Shown here piece after piece: positions 11,800-23,874 of a DNA stretch of 64,000 nt (its first letter is position 1; each line of letters opens with the position of its first letter). Under the pieces are notes generated by a model, which made no database searches, had not been told where the DNA came from, and saw nothing but the letters and a program-made list of their open reading frames with translations. The stretch is from positions 785,001 to 849,000 of the forward strand of contig JAJTWR010000350.1 of the NCBI GenBank assembly GCA_021613335.1, written 5' to 3'. The position numbers were made by a program, and so were the translations under genes. The stretch is from Whitmania pigra (Eukaryota > Annelida > Clitellata > Hirudinida > Haemopidae).

Positions 11800-12434
11800 C
11801 TGATTTAAGCGCTATGATTGGACAAGTGTTTTCCGAAAGAAGGTCACATGCATCGCTTTAACTTCACAAAATATAAATTTGGTTTAAGTGACCTTCGCCT
11901 TAGTTAATTTTAATAAAAAAATTGACATTAATTTTTGACCCACACTGTTTCCGAAAATTATATGCAGTGAGCCTCAAATTTAGTTATGATCTCCACATTT
12001 CAAGAAAGGCCAACCCTTTATTATATACATTAATTTAAGTCAAGAAATATTTCTATGATCGATTTATGTTTTCTGGTTTTCTTATTTATATGTTTATTAA
12101 ATTATTAAACAAAACGCCTGTCGCTAACAATTTCAGATACCCATACCCATAAGCTAGCACCAACAATTGTATTCGTCACGACACAACAGAACTTTACAGA
12201 AAAATCCGTTCTTTGAAAAAATGTCCAAGTTTCTTATAACAAGGTGCACATACAGGCAGTTTTTATTGTACTGACATCTAGAGATAAAAAATCGTTCTTC
12301 TGTTTATTTTTTCAAAAGTCTTCAATTGATGTTATATTTCACTTTGTTAGCTTTCCCCTCCATTCCTATATGCATGATGACATTTACAGATGGCACCTTT
12401 AGGGGGTTAGGGAATTTTATGGCATCATGGAAAA
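11800..12434. other. Intergenic AT-rich spacer
   Basis: Sequence downstream of the macrodomain copy ending at 12435. No coding exon or repeat was recognised. Confidence 0.35.
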
Positions 12435-15400
12435 TCACGTAAGGGAAAAATCTTGGAAACTTCTCAGGGCTCTAAGAACATCATTCTGACAAGAACCAAT
12501 AACTGAAATCCTAAATGCCTCTAATAAATAAAAATAAATTAGATTAAATTTAAAATTTCAAGCAACTAAAAAATTAATAAATCATATTATCAATTGTCAA
12601 CCTACTTTTTTTAATTTTCCACGCAGAGCCAGTGCCAGTTAATTTTGAATCCAAAACCTCTTTATAGGCCTGGATAGAAAGGCAACCATGGCAGTTTAGT
12701 CTCAAAACATCAAAATTCCAGCATTCAATATCAAGTACCAACCTCAAAGATTAAATTTTGTGGATCATAAATTGCTATTATTATATTCTTCAAGCTATGC
12801 TTTTTTAACCATGCATAATTTTCGATGGAACCAAGGATACACTCAGCAGATATTTTTGGGGGCATCTTCAAAACACCACAAGCGATCGGTGGAAAAGCTA
12901 TTGATGTCAGACCTTTGTCGTTAGCCATTTGAAGGCAGGTAGTTACCACTTTCATCAACACCTGACATTAAGTTTAAATCAAATTTAAAAAAAAAAGGTG
13001 GTTACACAGCTAAGATCTAAAAAATTAATGCAATGCTATAAATCATTTACTTCTTGACTTTCTCTGTTTTTTTCTTTATCCCATATCATAGCAAGGCAAT
13101 GAAAAACACTTTTGCACGGAAGATTGTAAGCCTTAGTTTCCATAACTTGCCCAACGGACATCAGAATTTTAGCGCTACATGCCTCCTGTAGCTTAGGACC
13201 GGCCTTCACAAAAACTGCATTTTTTACAGGGCCATGTCCCAGTGCACTTCCAGAACTGACCAAGACATCAACCTGACAGAATGTATCATGTCTGTGACTA
13301 TCGCCTCATGTTAACGAATCAAGTTATAAGCATCAGCATAATGTTAATGTTCTTAATATTTCTTAAGAAGCACACTATAAATTTGTAACATTATTACATA
13401 ATAACATATTGTAATTGTAGTTAATTTATGTAGTGCCAGATGCATAGCTTAAGAGGCACTTCTTGTAACCATTTATGTAGCGCTCCTTAGCAAGGACGCT
13501 GGTGGCAGTGCAGGCTGGGTTTCGAACAGGACACATTATGATTGCTGCCATTACTGCCGTATGCAGGCACATAACCCATTCGGCGAACCTGCATGCATAT
13601 TGCAGGATATAAATGAGAAATCACAATTCGTGACATGATATCTTACTAAATGTAAACAAATGTATACCTTTTGGTCTTCTACTTTGCCTTCAACTAATGT
13701 AAGAGTAACATCCTTGTCAAACCCCACATTTAACGTTGCAACTTAAATTATTGATATTTATATGAAATTAATGAATTACTTAGTAATGATTTAAGATAGA
13801 ATGAATAGGGCTACCATTTAATAAATTATTCGGTAAATTGAAATTTCTAACCTTCACCTTTTTCCATGTCTATCATAACATTCCATTTTTTTTCAATTCC
13901 TCCGATAATGATCTCTGTCTTTTCAGAAATGCTTGAAATGTTAAGTTTTACCTCCTCACGATCAATATGTTCAATTATATTTTTCAGTTTATTTTTAACC
14001 TGATCAAATTCTTTCTTATATCTATAACCCATCACAATGAATCCACACCCAAGAGCTGTTTTTTTTGGGAAAATGTTAATAAAATCATCAGCCTCAGTCA
14101 ACTCATCAATTTCTTTTTTCAAATTTGATTCAATAAATTTGAATATCTGGGCATCTTTTACTGATACAAAGTCTTGATATAAGTTAGCCTTCAGATAATT
14201 TTTTACCTCTTCAAGTATTTCAGTTTCATTTGAATAAACAATGATGCGACCTTTATTATTTTCAATTGCTACAGGATGACATTCGAATCTTTCATTCAGA
14301 AATGAAATGATTTGATTACAAATGAGTGACTTTTGATTGTCATCAAACATCCAACAAATGTTCTCATCCAACAAATTTATTTCTTCTGACCTTAATTCTC
14401 TGAGGAATTTCATGACATTTAACTGAAAAGATTAAAAGATTCTCGAATAATTCGGCACATCTCTGGATAGCTATTAAAAATCACTTTGAATTATTTTTTA
14501 AAGATTAATAATAATAGAAACAACAACACTAATAACATTGATAGAAATTTAGTTTTTATAAAGTGTAAAGTTATCAGCTTCATGAAAATGAGAAGATATG
14601 AACTAAATTATTTAAATTTGATGACACATATTTTATTACACGTAATATATATAGATATTATAACAATTAATTAATCAATTAAATCCTCAGCCCTAATATA
14701 TATAAATTACAATGTAATAAAGCTTATGTAATGTAATAACAATACAAAAAACAATAACAAAAACAATTATTAAATTAGAGGTAATTTAAGGAAATTAATA
14801 AAACAACTGCTTTTATTCTTTGATAAGTTGTTTATAATAAATGCATATTAAGTACTTTTAACATAATAGGCTTAATTAATCATTATTTGCCAATAATTCT
14901 ACCACCTCTGCCTCCTGGACAAGTTGACTTGGGCCACAGAAAACAGGTGCTTTATCAAGAGATTTATGCTTTGAAACCAGATCAAAACTATGAAATTGCT
15001 TGACAAAACTTGTTTTGAACAAGATGATTTTTTCAAAAGGTTTCAGATCCTCAAGTTTCCTTTTATTTATAACATCTGAGCAATTTATAAAACAACAATT
15101 ATTGAGAAGTTTCTAATCCTTTTAATCTAATTTGATTCAAAATCGTGTTTACATTTAATCAATACCTTGTCTGTTGCTTGCTTGATATTGTGACAGTGAA
15201 TCATCAGAACGTAAATCAACTACAAAATAAAACATTAAATTATTACAAACATAAATTGCTACAAAAAAAAACGTTAATTAATTCTGTCCCCATTACGGAA
15301 TTGCACCATCCAAATGTTTAAAGAATATCAGCTATTGCTTTGTCTTGCCCACTACTTTCAATTTGGTATTCATATTAATTAATTTCTCAATATTAGTTCA

Positions 15401-15459
15401 ATCTTCTAATTAGAAATTACTTGAAATTTGAGATTCTGCTTGATCGTCAGTTGAGATAT
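12435..15459 (-). CDS. KH-like/macrodomain protein, copy 4 (5' exon not found)
   Basis: Exons in transcript order: 15459-15421, 15219-15166, 15075-14906, 14422-13858, 13741-13668, 13272-13051, 12961-12743, 12669-12606, 12520-12435 (stop TGA). Phases close throughout. The first two are short acidic linkers (DISTDDQAESQIS; DLRSDDSLSQYQ). The 565-nt exon holds two KH-like halves ending in IEKKWNVMIDME and has the same length as in copy 1. The macrodomain halves read VDVLVSSGSALGHGPVKNAV with AYNLPCKSVFHCLA, and TSIAFPPIACGVLKMPPKIS with AECILGSIENYAW. The tail exons read AYKEVLDSKLTGTGSAWK and ISVIGSCQNDVLRALRSF. No RRM-like first exon is visible before the Tc1 element at 17417. Because the first exon found begins in phase 1, as does the missing last exon of the copy at 25289-29973, the two may be one gene split by a transposon-filled intron. 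Confidence 0.75.
13432..13596 (-). repeat. tRNA-derived SINE, best-preserved copy
   Basis: Read on the minus strand, 13592-13510 is tRNA-like over 83 nt. A 7-nt acceptor stem is formed by gcaggtt and agcctgc, there is an A-box-like tcgccgaatgggtt, and a B-box-like tgttcgaaaccc. The length suits a tRNA with a long variable arm (Ser/Leu type). It is followed by the family body (cactgccaccagcgtcc, then gcgctacataaatggtta). It lies in the intron between the exons 13668-13741 and 13051-13272. Confidence 0.78.
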
Positions 15460-17416
15460 CTATATAATTAAATTTGATAACAAGAATTAGTAAGCATTGA
15501 GAAAACTTCATGAAAGAAAAGGTTCATACAAAATCATAAGTAGATTCACATGTAAAAAAGTAACTGAATAAACAAACGTTTCATTGAGTAATTTGTGAAT
15601 AAATCTATAAAGGGATTCAGTCGATGTACTATTCCAATTCCATTTTTCGAAAAATTAAATCATTTCATTAATGTATATATTTACCTTCTGCACTTTTTGA
15701 AAAGTTTTTGATCATTTTTTAGAAGCATTAAATTCGTCGACACTTTTTCACAACCGCGCAATAGCTTTCAAATGAAATGTACCAAAGAAATACCACCCAT
15801 TCGCCTTTCCCAGCAAATTCTCATATTATGAGATTTCTTTAATTAGACAAAATCAAAAAGTTTCTACTGCTTCCTGAATTACAAGCATTTCAAGGCAGAA
15901 GTCTTATGAAGTCAGAAAGGACATGAATATTAATGAGACAAAATAATTCAAATTATATCTAAATTGTCGATTGAATAAGTTATAAATAAAATAAATAATT
16001 AAAATACTCAAAAAAAAAAAAAATAAATATAAACCTTCATTCAATAAAAAAGTCTATATTCTTTAGTAATGTAACATTACTAATGCTCTTTCTGCAACAA
16101 TAGTAGGTTAACAATAGTAAGCTATGTATGCATTTAGGGTTGAAGTGCCCAATACTAGCTATTTGTATAAAAAATAGTAAAGCTGACCAATAAACCTGCA
16201 TGAGAGAAGAACTGCACAAAGAGGGAAGAAAGTGCACAAATTGCTAGAAAACCTTTGCTAAGATGGGTCTATGCGTCAGACATGATAACACCATGTTAAT
16301 CGATTTGATGTCAAAGATTGCAATTGGCATTTTAATAACAAATATGTAAAAAAATTATTATGTAATCAATACCATAAATTTACCTCTTAAGGTTTTATGG
16401 CATGTAAAACAGAGGAGGATGTCAATATGTGATGGTTTATTAAAGCTACATCCGATTTTAAGAATAAATAAAATTTTAGCTAGAGGAGTGATTATGTGTG
16501 TCAGCAATGCTTTGTGAAAAAGCCGGGACACATCAGAAATGTAAAAGTGCAAGCCCCACCAGATCCTCAATCTCAGCCTTTGAAATGAATGGAATTAAAT
16601 CTGAAAAGAATGACGAGATAGCAGCAATACTTAAAAAGACTCGAGAATTGTAGTCATGTATTTTGGCCAACAAGAACGGGAGGAAGAGGATATCTTGAAT
16701 CATGGCTTTTTATTGCTTTTCCATTATCAAAAGTGACATAAAACACGGTCTCCGAAATTTCTAAAAGGGAGAGGCCTCCATAGAACTCTGAATGTCAGTT
16801 ATTGGGCCAAGTACTCGTATCAGGTACAAGTACAAATACTCAAGGTTCAATCAAATACAGGTACCGAGGATTATGAACAATCACTAATGACATCACTGAT
16901 TTATCTCTGCTTCATTGTCCAAACTATGCAACAATGGTCACCAGATGACACTTTCAACTTTATAATCATCAAACGGTTAATCATACAGAAAACTTTGTGG
17001 ATCCAACGAGTGGAGCTCACACACAAACCATCGAATCTTTGTGGCACGTCTACAAGATGCAGAATAAGAGCCAATGCGGCACACACCGATCTTGGAGGCA
17101 AAGGTACAGAAATACGGACCTATTCATAGAAATTATTAATGACATGTTTTCGTTTTACCCTCTTCAATGAAAACTAGAAGTACATATTTCATATCCTCTG
17201 TTTTATAATCTTTTTTTGGTGGCGGGGGTTAACTTTTTGGCGGGGCTTATCTGGAAAAGATCCTTGACCACAACCCCCATCTGGATCGATAATTTGTTAA
17301 ATCAGCCATAACGTCCAACTAACAAATACCATTAGTGTGTTTTGCTAAATTACTTACAAGCTCACATGTATCAATTACGATTTCTTCATCGATATGCTGT
17401 TGATCAATGCTGCAAG
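15460..17416. other. AT-rich region between copy 4 and the Tc1 element
   Basis: No convincing exon. A minus-strand ORF at 16358-16570 is unmatched to any family copy. A stretch at 16810-16865 (tactcgtatcaggtacaagt) looks like transposon terminal sequence but was not resolved. A short minus-strand open stretch at about 17330-17416 may be part of an older element interrupted by the Tc1 insertion. Confidence 0.3.
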
Positions 17417-19005
17417 TACAATGCTAGAAATATTGTTACGACATGACCACTTTTCATGGATAATTTCCTTACAAATTAAAATATCTTGATGAAATTTTCA
17501 GCAATTACGTAGAGCACCATTTGTAAGCATCGTGCAAAATTTCCTTTCATATGGGTTAATGGTTCCCGTAAATTATGCAAATGAACCATATTTGGCCTGG
17601 AAATATTATTATGACAGTTTCCGGTTTGGACTCGTTTCATCAATTTCAAAGTCTCATTAGAAGGATCAAACATTAAATTGTCATTAAGAAGGCTATGTAA
17701 AGGAGTGTGAAATTCAAAACTTCCTTTTACATTCATTTCATCACGGGAAAGAAAGCAGGTTTGACAGAAGGAGAAAGAGGACAAGTTAAGGCCTTGGGGA
17801 AGGCAAACTATTCAATAAAAAAAATTACAAATGAGTTGAATAGGTCAAAAACTGTCATCAAATGTTTTTTGGATTATTCAGACTCATATGGGAAGAAGTA
17901 CAAGGGCGGAAGACCGAAAAAACTCTCGAATCAGATTCAGAGACGCCTCATCAGGGAGGCTTCACAAGGAAAATATTCGTGTAAACAGCTAAAAAATAAG
18001 CTGGATTTGGATGTCCATGTTAGGACAGTCTGCAATTATCTTAATTCAAATGGACAGCAGAGATACGAAATGCGAAAGCGAGCTCCAGCGTTGAAAGTCC
18101 ATCACAAGAAAAAACGCCTCTTCTGGGCCAAAGAGATGGTCAGCTACAACGAAAGATGGGAACGCGTAATTTTCACAGAAGAAAAACAAATTCAACCTTG
18201 ATGGGCCAGACGGCTATAAATATTACTGGCATGATCTCAGAAAAGAAAGAGAAGTTTTTTTATAGCAGAAAACACGGAGGAGGCTCTGTGATGGTCTGGG
18301 GAGGAATTTCAGCATTTGGGAGGACTGAACTGGTGATTTTGAAAAGGAGGCAGGACTCTCAGAAGCACATCAAAATGCTCAAGGATCATCTCCTTCCTTT
18401 TGCTGAAACAAAACAACATGAATTTCAGCAGGATAATGCCCCTAGTCATGTTTCCAAGGCAACCAGAGCATATTTCCAGGAGTCCAACATGCAAGTGATG
18501 GACTGGCCGGCGTGTTCACCCGGCTTGAATATGATTGAAAATGTCTGGGGCCTTCTTTTAAGATCAGTTTATGGCAATGGACAGCAACATAACACAGAAA
18601 ATTATTTGAAAGAAGCGATTTGGAGTGCCTGGAGAAATTTGGATGAAAACATCAAAACACTGATTTTCTCCATGAAAAATAAGTGCATAGATGTTATTTC
18701 TAAAAAAGGAGGAATGACATCTTATTGAAACATTATTTTATTTAGTTTTAAATAAACTTTTTGGCCAAAACACTGAAATTCATGAGTTTATTTGTAACCT
18801 GTCGTAACAATATTTCTATGCAAAAAAAAAAAATGGATTTTTGAGGAATTTGCGCTTAATTCTTGACCAAAGTGAAAAAAAAATATACGAGTTATGTTCT
18901 TTAAGTATATTACACAGTTCTTCTAAATTTGAGTTTCGTACTATAATTTAAACTTAAGTTATTACAAAAAATGGGGACTGTCGTAACATTTTTTCTAGCA
19001 CTGTA
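17417..19005 (+). mobile_element. Tc1/mariner element with TA target duplication
   Basis: Length 1589 bp. The left end tacaatgctagaaatattgt is matched by the complement of the right end (acattttttctagcactgta), with further shared sequence ttacgaca, and TA lies at both borders (17417-17418, 19004-19005). It carries the transposase pseudogene at 17707-18728 and a polyadenylation signal AATAAA near 18750. An internal copy of the terminal motif (cctgtcgtaacaatatttct) occurs near 18798. It inserted into an older minus-strand ORF remnant continuing at 18954-19181. Confidence 0.88.
17707..18728 (+). pseudogene. Tc1 transposase, frameshifted
   Basis: The N-terminal half carries the paired-type helix-turn-helix region (GERGQVKALGKANYS, KKITNELNRSKTVIK, then GGRPKKLSNQIQRRL). 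The catalytic half has DNAPSH and MIENVWG, the second Asp and the Glu of the DD34E triad. The first catalytic Asp is changed: the usual FTDE reads FTEE (about 18172-18183). A one-base frameshift near 18185-18200 separates the two halves, and PDLN at the usual position reads PGLN. It is therefore not expected to be an active enzyme, although the terminal repeats remain good. Confidence 0.88.
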
Positions 19006-19181
19006 TCTAGCAAGTTATATACTTCATGTATCGTTTTCAGGCAGAAATTTTTTCTCTCTTGCAGAACATCTTTTATCCTGTCTATTTCTTGTGCAGAAAG
19101 TTGAAGAGACGTGAATGAATTGAAGAGCGCGTTTTGAAAATGGGTGGTAAGCTCATTAAATAATTTTGCGACAAAACTCAT
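18954..19181 (-). pseudogene. Remnant ORF of an older element, hAT-like (weak)
   Basis: The minus-strand reading SFVAKLFNELTTHFQNAL then LQLSAQEIDRIKDVLQERK is helical and resembles the mid region of hAT transposases of the ZBED/DUF4371 type. It is cut by the right end of the Tc1 element. Assignment is weak. Confidence 0.35.
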
Positions 19182-20954
19182 TTGTGGGCTGTCCGCTTAA
19201 AGAAATGCAATCCCATCTGCAATTGATTTCAGTAACATCAAAACTTCATTTTTAAATATTTTTTTTTGTTTTGAAATATTTCAAAAAGACAAAGCATTTT
19301 GAAATAAAACAATTGAAATATTTCACGCTCACATCTCTAGTCCAGAGTGGGAAATTTACCAAGAGTATGCCAATTGAATCAGTGCAGTTATAATCCTCTT
19401 AACAAGGTCATCCGCATGGCAGATGTTAAAATAAAAATTAGGCGTTAAGTATCACAGCCCGACAGACATGCACTCCAATAAAAATAGGAAGGGCAAAATT
19501 CTCGAACATCAAACAACGGAGAACTCATTCGAATTTTGACATTACACCACCTTATCATGTATAAAACACTTTGTTAAGTTTGTACTTCCTAGAACAGTTA
19601 AAAATTGTAAATTAAGTAAAAATGTTTTTGGGCTGCCCAAAAAAAGACAGAAACGGATTTGCTTAGGAGCTATAAAATAAAATTAACAAGGCGCAAATGA
19701 GTTTCAAAGTAGGTTTCTGTGATATACAAGCAAGATACCTTCAAGAAATTTCCTTTCTTAGTTTAGTGATAGGTAGAGGTAAACCTTTGCCAGAAAATGA
19801 GAAGGGGAAGATTAAAGCCTTCAGCAAAGCCAAATATTCAAGATCGAGGATTGCTAAAGAGCTCAACAGGTCCACACAAGTTATTTCTAGTTACATGAAT
19901 GCTCCTGAAGAATATGGATTCAAGAAATCTCCTGGAAGAAACGAGAAATTGTCTGACAAAGAGAAGAGTTGTTGAGGAGAGCATCTTCAGGTAAATTTTC
20001 TGCAAACCAGTTAAGGACAGTGTTAATTGTGACTCCGTGTAAGAGTGCAGTCTTGAATTATTTGAATGCAAGCAGTGACGCCGAGAGGGGGGGGCAGGTG
20101 GGGTCACTGCCAGGGGGCCCGCATCTGTAAGGCCGGTCCGATCATGTCAATTTTTGCACGTCTCTTCGTTTACCGTAGGCGACAGAATATAATGTCCTAA
20201 TAGCCCCACAGTTTTACATACTGTAAGATACTTTTATGTACTGCCGAACGAACAGTCCATTTCACGTAGTGTGTATAAACTCTGTATTCTGCTGTGAGAC
20301 GCTAGGGTAAACAATGAATATATTAGCCTGATAAATTATATAAATTGATATTGCGAAACAAATTTTTTAAATAACGTATTTTAACGTGCAAGTACTACAT
20401 TTAAATATCAAGGATGATTTGGAGACAAACATGTCTGAAGTTGAAATTCTGACAACTTCTATTTAGCGAGATATTATTAAAAATGTGTTTAAACCAAGCA
20501 TTTATCTATTTTGAAGAATCACTTTATTAAATTATAAGTAATTACAGTCTAACTGATATTATAATCATATAAAAAATTTTTTGAAATTTAGATTTAGATA
20601 GATATAATAAATGAAACGCAACCACCCGTTAATGAGATGTAGGACGCCCACACCATTTGTATTGTTCCCTAGCAGAAAAGGTTTGATTTACCATGATTTG
20701 TGTTTCTGTGGAGTTATACACACTAGATTACTGCAAAAGTTGATTTTCGATTTAAATGATGTAAAAATCTTACATATTTAATTTGTCAAACTATCAAGAT
20801 ATTGAAACAGCATATCCGTTGCTACAATAAATAAAAACTGCTTTATTTTTCTATTTCTCTTGACAGCTGCTTGGCGAACAAGTTGTCGTGGTCAAGTGGA
20901 CTGTGAACTAAATAGCAACTATTTCATTTTTTTGCAAACTGCAAAATTTTCACC

Positions 20955-23516
20955 ATGTATCGACATAAATCCGGCGCCTTAAAGCGCAAAGAAAGAGCTG
21001 AAAAAAAATCAAAGACTCTCTCTCAGCAAAGAACACTGCTCAACCTTGGCTTTACATCACAGCTTCCCGATGGTCGGTCTTGTGCTGCTGACCAAGAAAC
21101 TACCGCAGACCAGAAATCTGTTCAAACTGAATCTGACAGTGACAACTCTGCGGTCGATGATTCTACCTCTACCGCCCCTACATTGTCTACTACTGATACT
21201 AAGGCTACAGCTGTACTGGACTTGACACTCGCAGTCGATATCATCACGCCTACCATTACCGATGGTATCGCTTTCGAAGATAACGACATAGGTCATTTAG
21301 CAGACTTTCTCACAACTGAGCAAGTAGAAGTGGCTGTGCGTAGAGGCCCAGACAAACATCCCTATCAATTTCCATGCGATCATTCTGGTCGCTCATTCCC
21401 ATCTTCAGTGCTTCGTGCCAAATTTCAAAATGGCGAAACTACACCTCGAGATTGGTTAGTGTGGAGCAAAGCGAAGCAGTCGCTATACTGCTTTCCTTGC
21501 CGCCTGTTCAGCAAACTCCCACAAGCTAGTCGATCAAATCTGGCGTCTGCACCTGGCCATAGCGTGAACGACAGATGGAAGAAACTGCACGACAAAATCC
21601 CTGAACATGAGCGCACCGGCAGCCACAAACAATGTTATATGCAATGGCGACAGCTGCAGAAGTCGTTGACTGGAGGTTCAACTATTGATGCGCTCATGCT
21701 GGAAAACATCAAAAGTAACATGGACGTGTGGAAACAAATATTGCATCGAATACTGGATGTGACATTGTTCATAGGCGAAAGAGGGTTGGCATTTCGTGGA
21801 AAGAGTCAACTTGTTGGTGATCCCAGGAATGGCAATTTTCTTGGCATTTTGGAATTGATTGGTCGTTACGACCCAGTTATTGCCAACCATCTAGCGAAAG
21901 TGAAAGAGTCACAGGCAGCACGAGAACGCTTGCAGGTTCACTATTTGTCCGCTGACAGTCAGAACGAATTTATTCACTGCTGTGCGCAAAAAGTACTCGA
22001 TGCTATACTGCATGAAGTTGAATCAGCGAAATACTACTCAATTATTGTGGACGCAACGCCGGATTCCGCTCATGTTGAGCAGACCGTTTTCATTTTGCGG
22101 TACATACATCTAAACGCTGACCTGGATACCTTCGAACTACATGAGAGATTCCTCGCATTTGTGGACTGCAACAAGAAGACGGGAGAAGATATAGCGCAGC
22201 TTATCATTGACACTTTGAAAAAATATAGCATACCGCTTACGAACTGTCGAGGCCAAGGGTATGACAATGGAAGCAATATGAGTGGTTCGTACAAAGGCGC
22301 TCAAGCAATTATACTGAAGAACAATCCTTTGGCAACGTTCTCACCTTGTGGCTGCCATAGTTTGAACCTCTGTGGCGTGCATTCGGCCGAGTGCTGTGCA
22401 CAAGTGATAACATTCTTCGGAGTAGTCCAGAAATTGTACAATCTCTTCAGCAGCAGTCCGCAGAGATGGGAAATTTTGACTAGTAGCATCGGATGCTCTC
22501 TTCACAATCCGTCAGAAACGCGCTGGTCGGCTCGTGTTGATAGTGTTAAGCCTTTCGCAGCGCATTTGCCAGGTATAATGATCGCACTTACTCAAGTGCA
22601 GGAACTGAATTTGACGCCAGAGACTCGCTCTGATGTAGCTGGCATGATTTCATACCTGTCTTCGTTCGAATCAATTCTGATGGCATCGCTGTGGTTGAAA
22701 ATTTTAACAACTATCAATTTTAGAAATTTGCTGCTGCAGTCAAGAGAAGCAACTGTTGATGTCGAAGTTGCAAATATTCGTGACCTCATTGGCGACTTAA
22801 AACTACTTCGATCCAAGTGGGATGACGTATTGTCTGAGAGCAAACTTGTCGCCGAGAGCTGCGGTATTGAACAGTTCCTGTGTTCGTCAGAGACAAAGCA
22901 CAAACGAAGACGACAATTGCCAGACAGAACAATTCTCGACAACGATGATGATCAGCAGGATCCGCACGAACACTTCAAGCGTTCCGTTTTCTATGTCGTG
23001 ATCGACTGCGTCATTGCGAATTTAACAACACGATACGAAGCGGCGAAGAATTTGGACGAATTGTTCGGTGTTCTGTGGAAATATCATGATATGAACACAG
23101 AAGATGTCCTCATCGCAGCCAAGAACCTGGCAGACAAATATGCTGTTGATATTAACGCCGACCTGTTGAATGAGCTGGAGCATCTGAAAACTATACACCT
23201 TGCAAACCTCGGACAGAAAAGTCTGTCGCCATTTGACTTGCTGAACCGTCTACATACTTTGAAAATCAATACACTGTTTCCAAACTTTGTAATTATGCTA
23301 CGTATCTTCTGCACTCTTCCGGTTACCGTTGCTCAAGCAGAACGATCTTTCAGCACATTGGCCCGAGTTAAAAATGTTCTGAGATCGACAATGTGTCAAG
23401 AACGCCTGACCAGTCTTGGAATGCTGGCAGTGGAAGGTCGACTTGCAAGAACGATTGATTACAACAATATAATTGAACTGTTTGCAAGCAGAAAAGCGCG
23501 CAAAGTTTTTTTGTAG
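20955..23516 (+). CDS. hAT transposase, ZMYM1/DUF4371-like, 853 aa
   Basis: A single uninterrupted ORF. A lysine-rich N-terminus (KRKERAEKKSK) is followed at about residues 145-185 by a TTF-type zinc finger (RDWLVWSKAKQSLYCFPCRL). The RNase-H-like core includes SIIVDATPDSAHVEQ (about residue 362, first catalytic Asp) and GQGYDNGSNMSG (about 433, second Asp), then PCGCHSLNLCG. The C-terminal dimerisation region has CTLPVTVAQAERSFSTLARV and RLTSLGMLAVE, standard for hAT. It cuts and pastes the element by a hairpin mechanism known for the family. Start at 20955 is the first ATG of the frame and gives the usual N-terminus of this group. AATAAA lies about 17 nt after the stop. No internal stop or frameshift. 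Confidence 0.95.
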   Translation: MYRHKSGALKRKERAEKKSKTLSQQRTLLNLGFTSQLPDGRSCAADQETTADQKSVQTESDSDNSAVDDSTSTAPTLSTTDTKATAVLDLTLAVDIITPTITDGIAFEDNDIGHLADFLTTEQVEVAVRRGPDKHPYQFPCDHSGRSFPSSVLRAKFQNGETTPRDWLVWSKAKQSLYCFPCRLFSKLPQASRSNLASAPGHSVNDRWKKLHDKIPEHERTGSHKQCYMQWRQLQKSLTGGSTIDALMLENIKSNMDVWKQILHRILDVTLFIGERGLAFRGKSQLVGDPRNGNFLGILELIGRYDPVIANHLAKVKESQAARERLQVHYLSADSQNEFIHCCAQKVLDAILHEVESAKYYSIIVDATPDSAHVEQTVFILRYIHLNADLDTFELHERFLAFVDCNKKTGEDIAQLIIDTLKKYSIPLTNCRGQGYDNGSNMSGSYKGAQAIILKNNPLATFSPCGCHSLNLCGVHSAECCAQVITFFGVVQKLYNLFSSSPQRWEILTSSIGCSLHNPSETRWSARVDSVKPFAAHLPGIMIALTQVQELNLTPETRSDVAGMISYLSSFESILMASLWLKILTTINFRNLLLQSREATVDVEVANIRDLIGDLKLLRSKWDDVLSESKLVAESCGIEQFLCSSETKHKRRRQLPDRTILDNDDDQQDPHEHFKRSVFYVVIDCVIANLTTRYEAAKNLDELFGVLWKYHDMNTEDVLIAAKNLADKYAVDINADLLNELEHLKTIHLANLGQKSLSPFDLLNRLHTLKINTLFPNFVIMLRIFCTLPVTVAQAERSFSTLARVKNVLRSTMCQERLTSLGMLAVEGRLARTIDYNNIIELFASRKARKVFL

Positions 23517-23874
23517 CCATCTTTCTTGCATGTAATAAAAGTCGGTTCCACATAATTACATCGTTATCAAGAAATTGTTTAACTTAATCTCCGTCGAAAC
23601 ACCAGTTTGTTTAGTGCACACAAATCTGTACACGTAAACGTAACCGATTCTTTGAAAATTGATATCGTAGCATGTGGCTGGTTATCTTTGACTGAGGGTG
23701 TATGGTGTAACGGTCGTTGCAGATACACTTATTATGATGAGATGAAAAACTGATAGGTTCACCGATGATTAGAGTTGGCTAATTTAAAGCGCCTCGATGC
23801 GTGTTTGACCATCAAAAATTACTATTTTTATTTTGATTAACTGTAAAACAAATAAATTCAAATTAGATGACGAA

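Noticed and set aside
16358..16570. Minus-strand ORF as the missing first exon of macrodomain copy 4
   Set aside because: It does not resemble the RRM-like first exons of copies 1, 2 and 5 in length or sequence.
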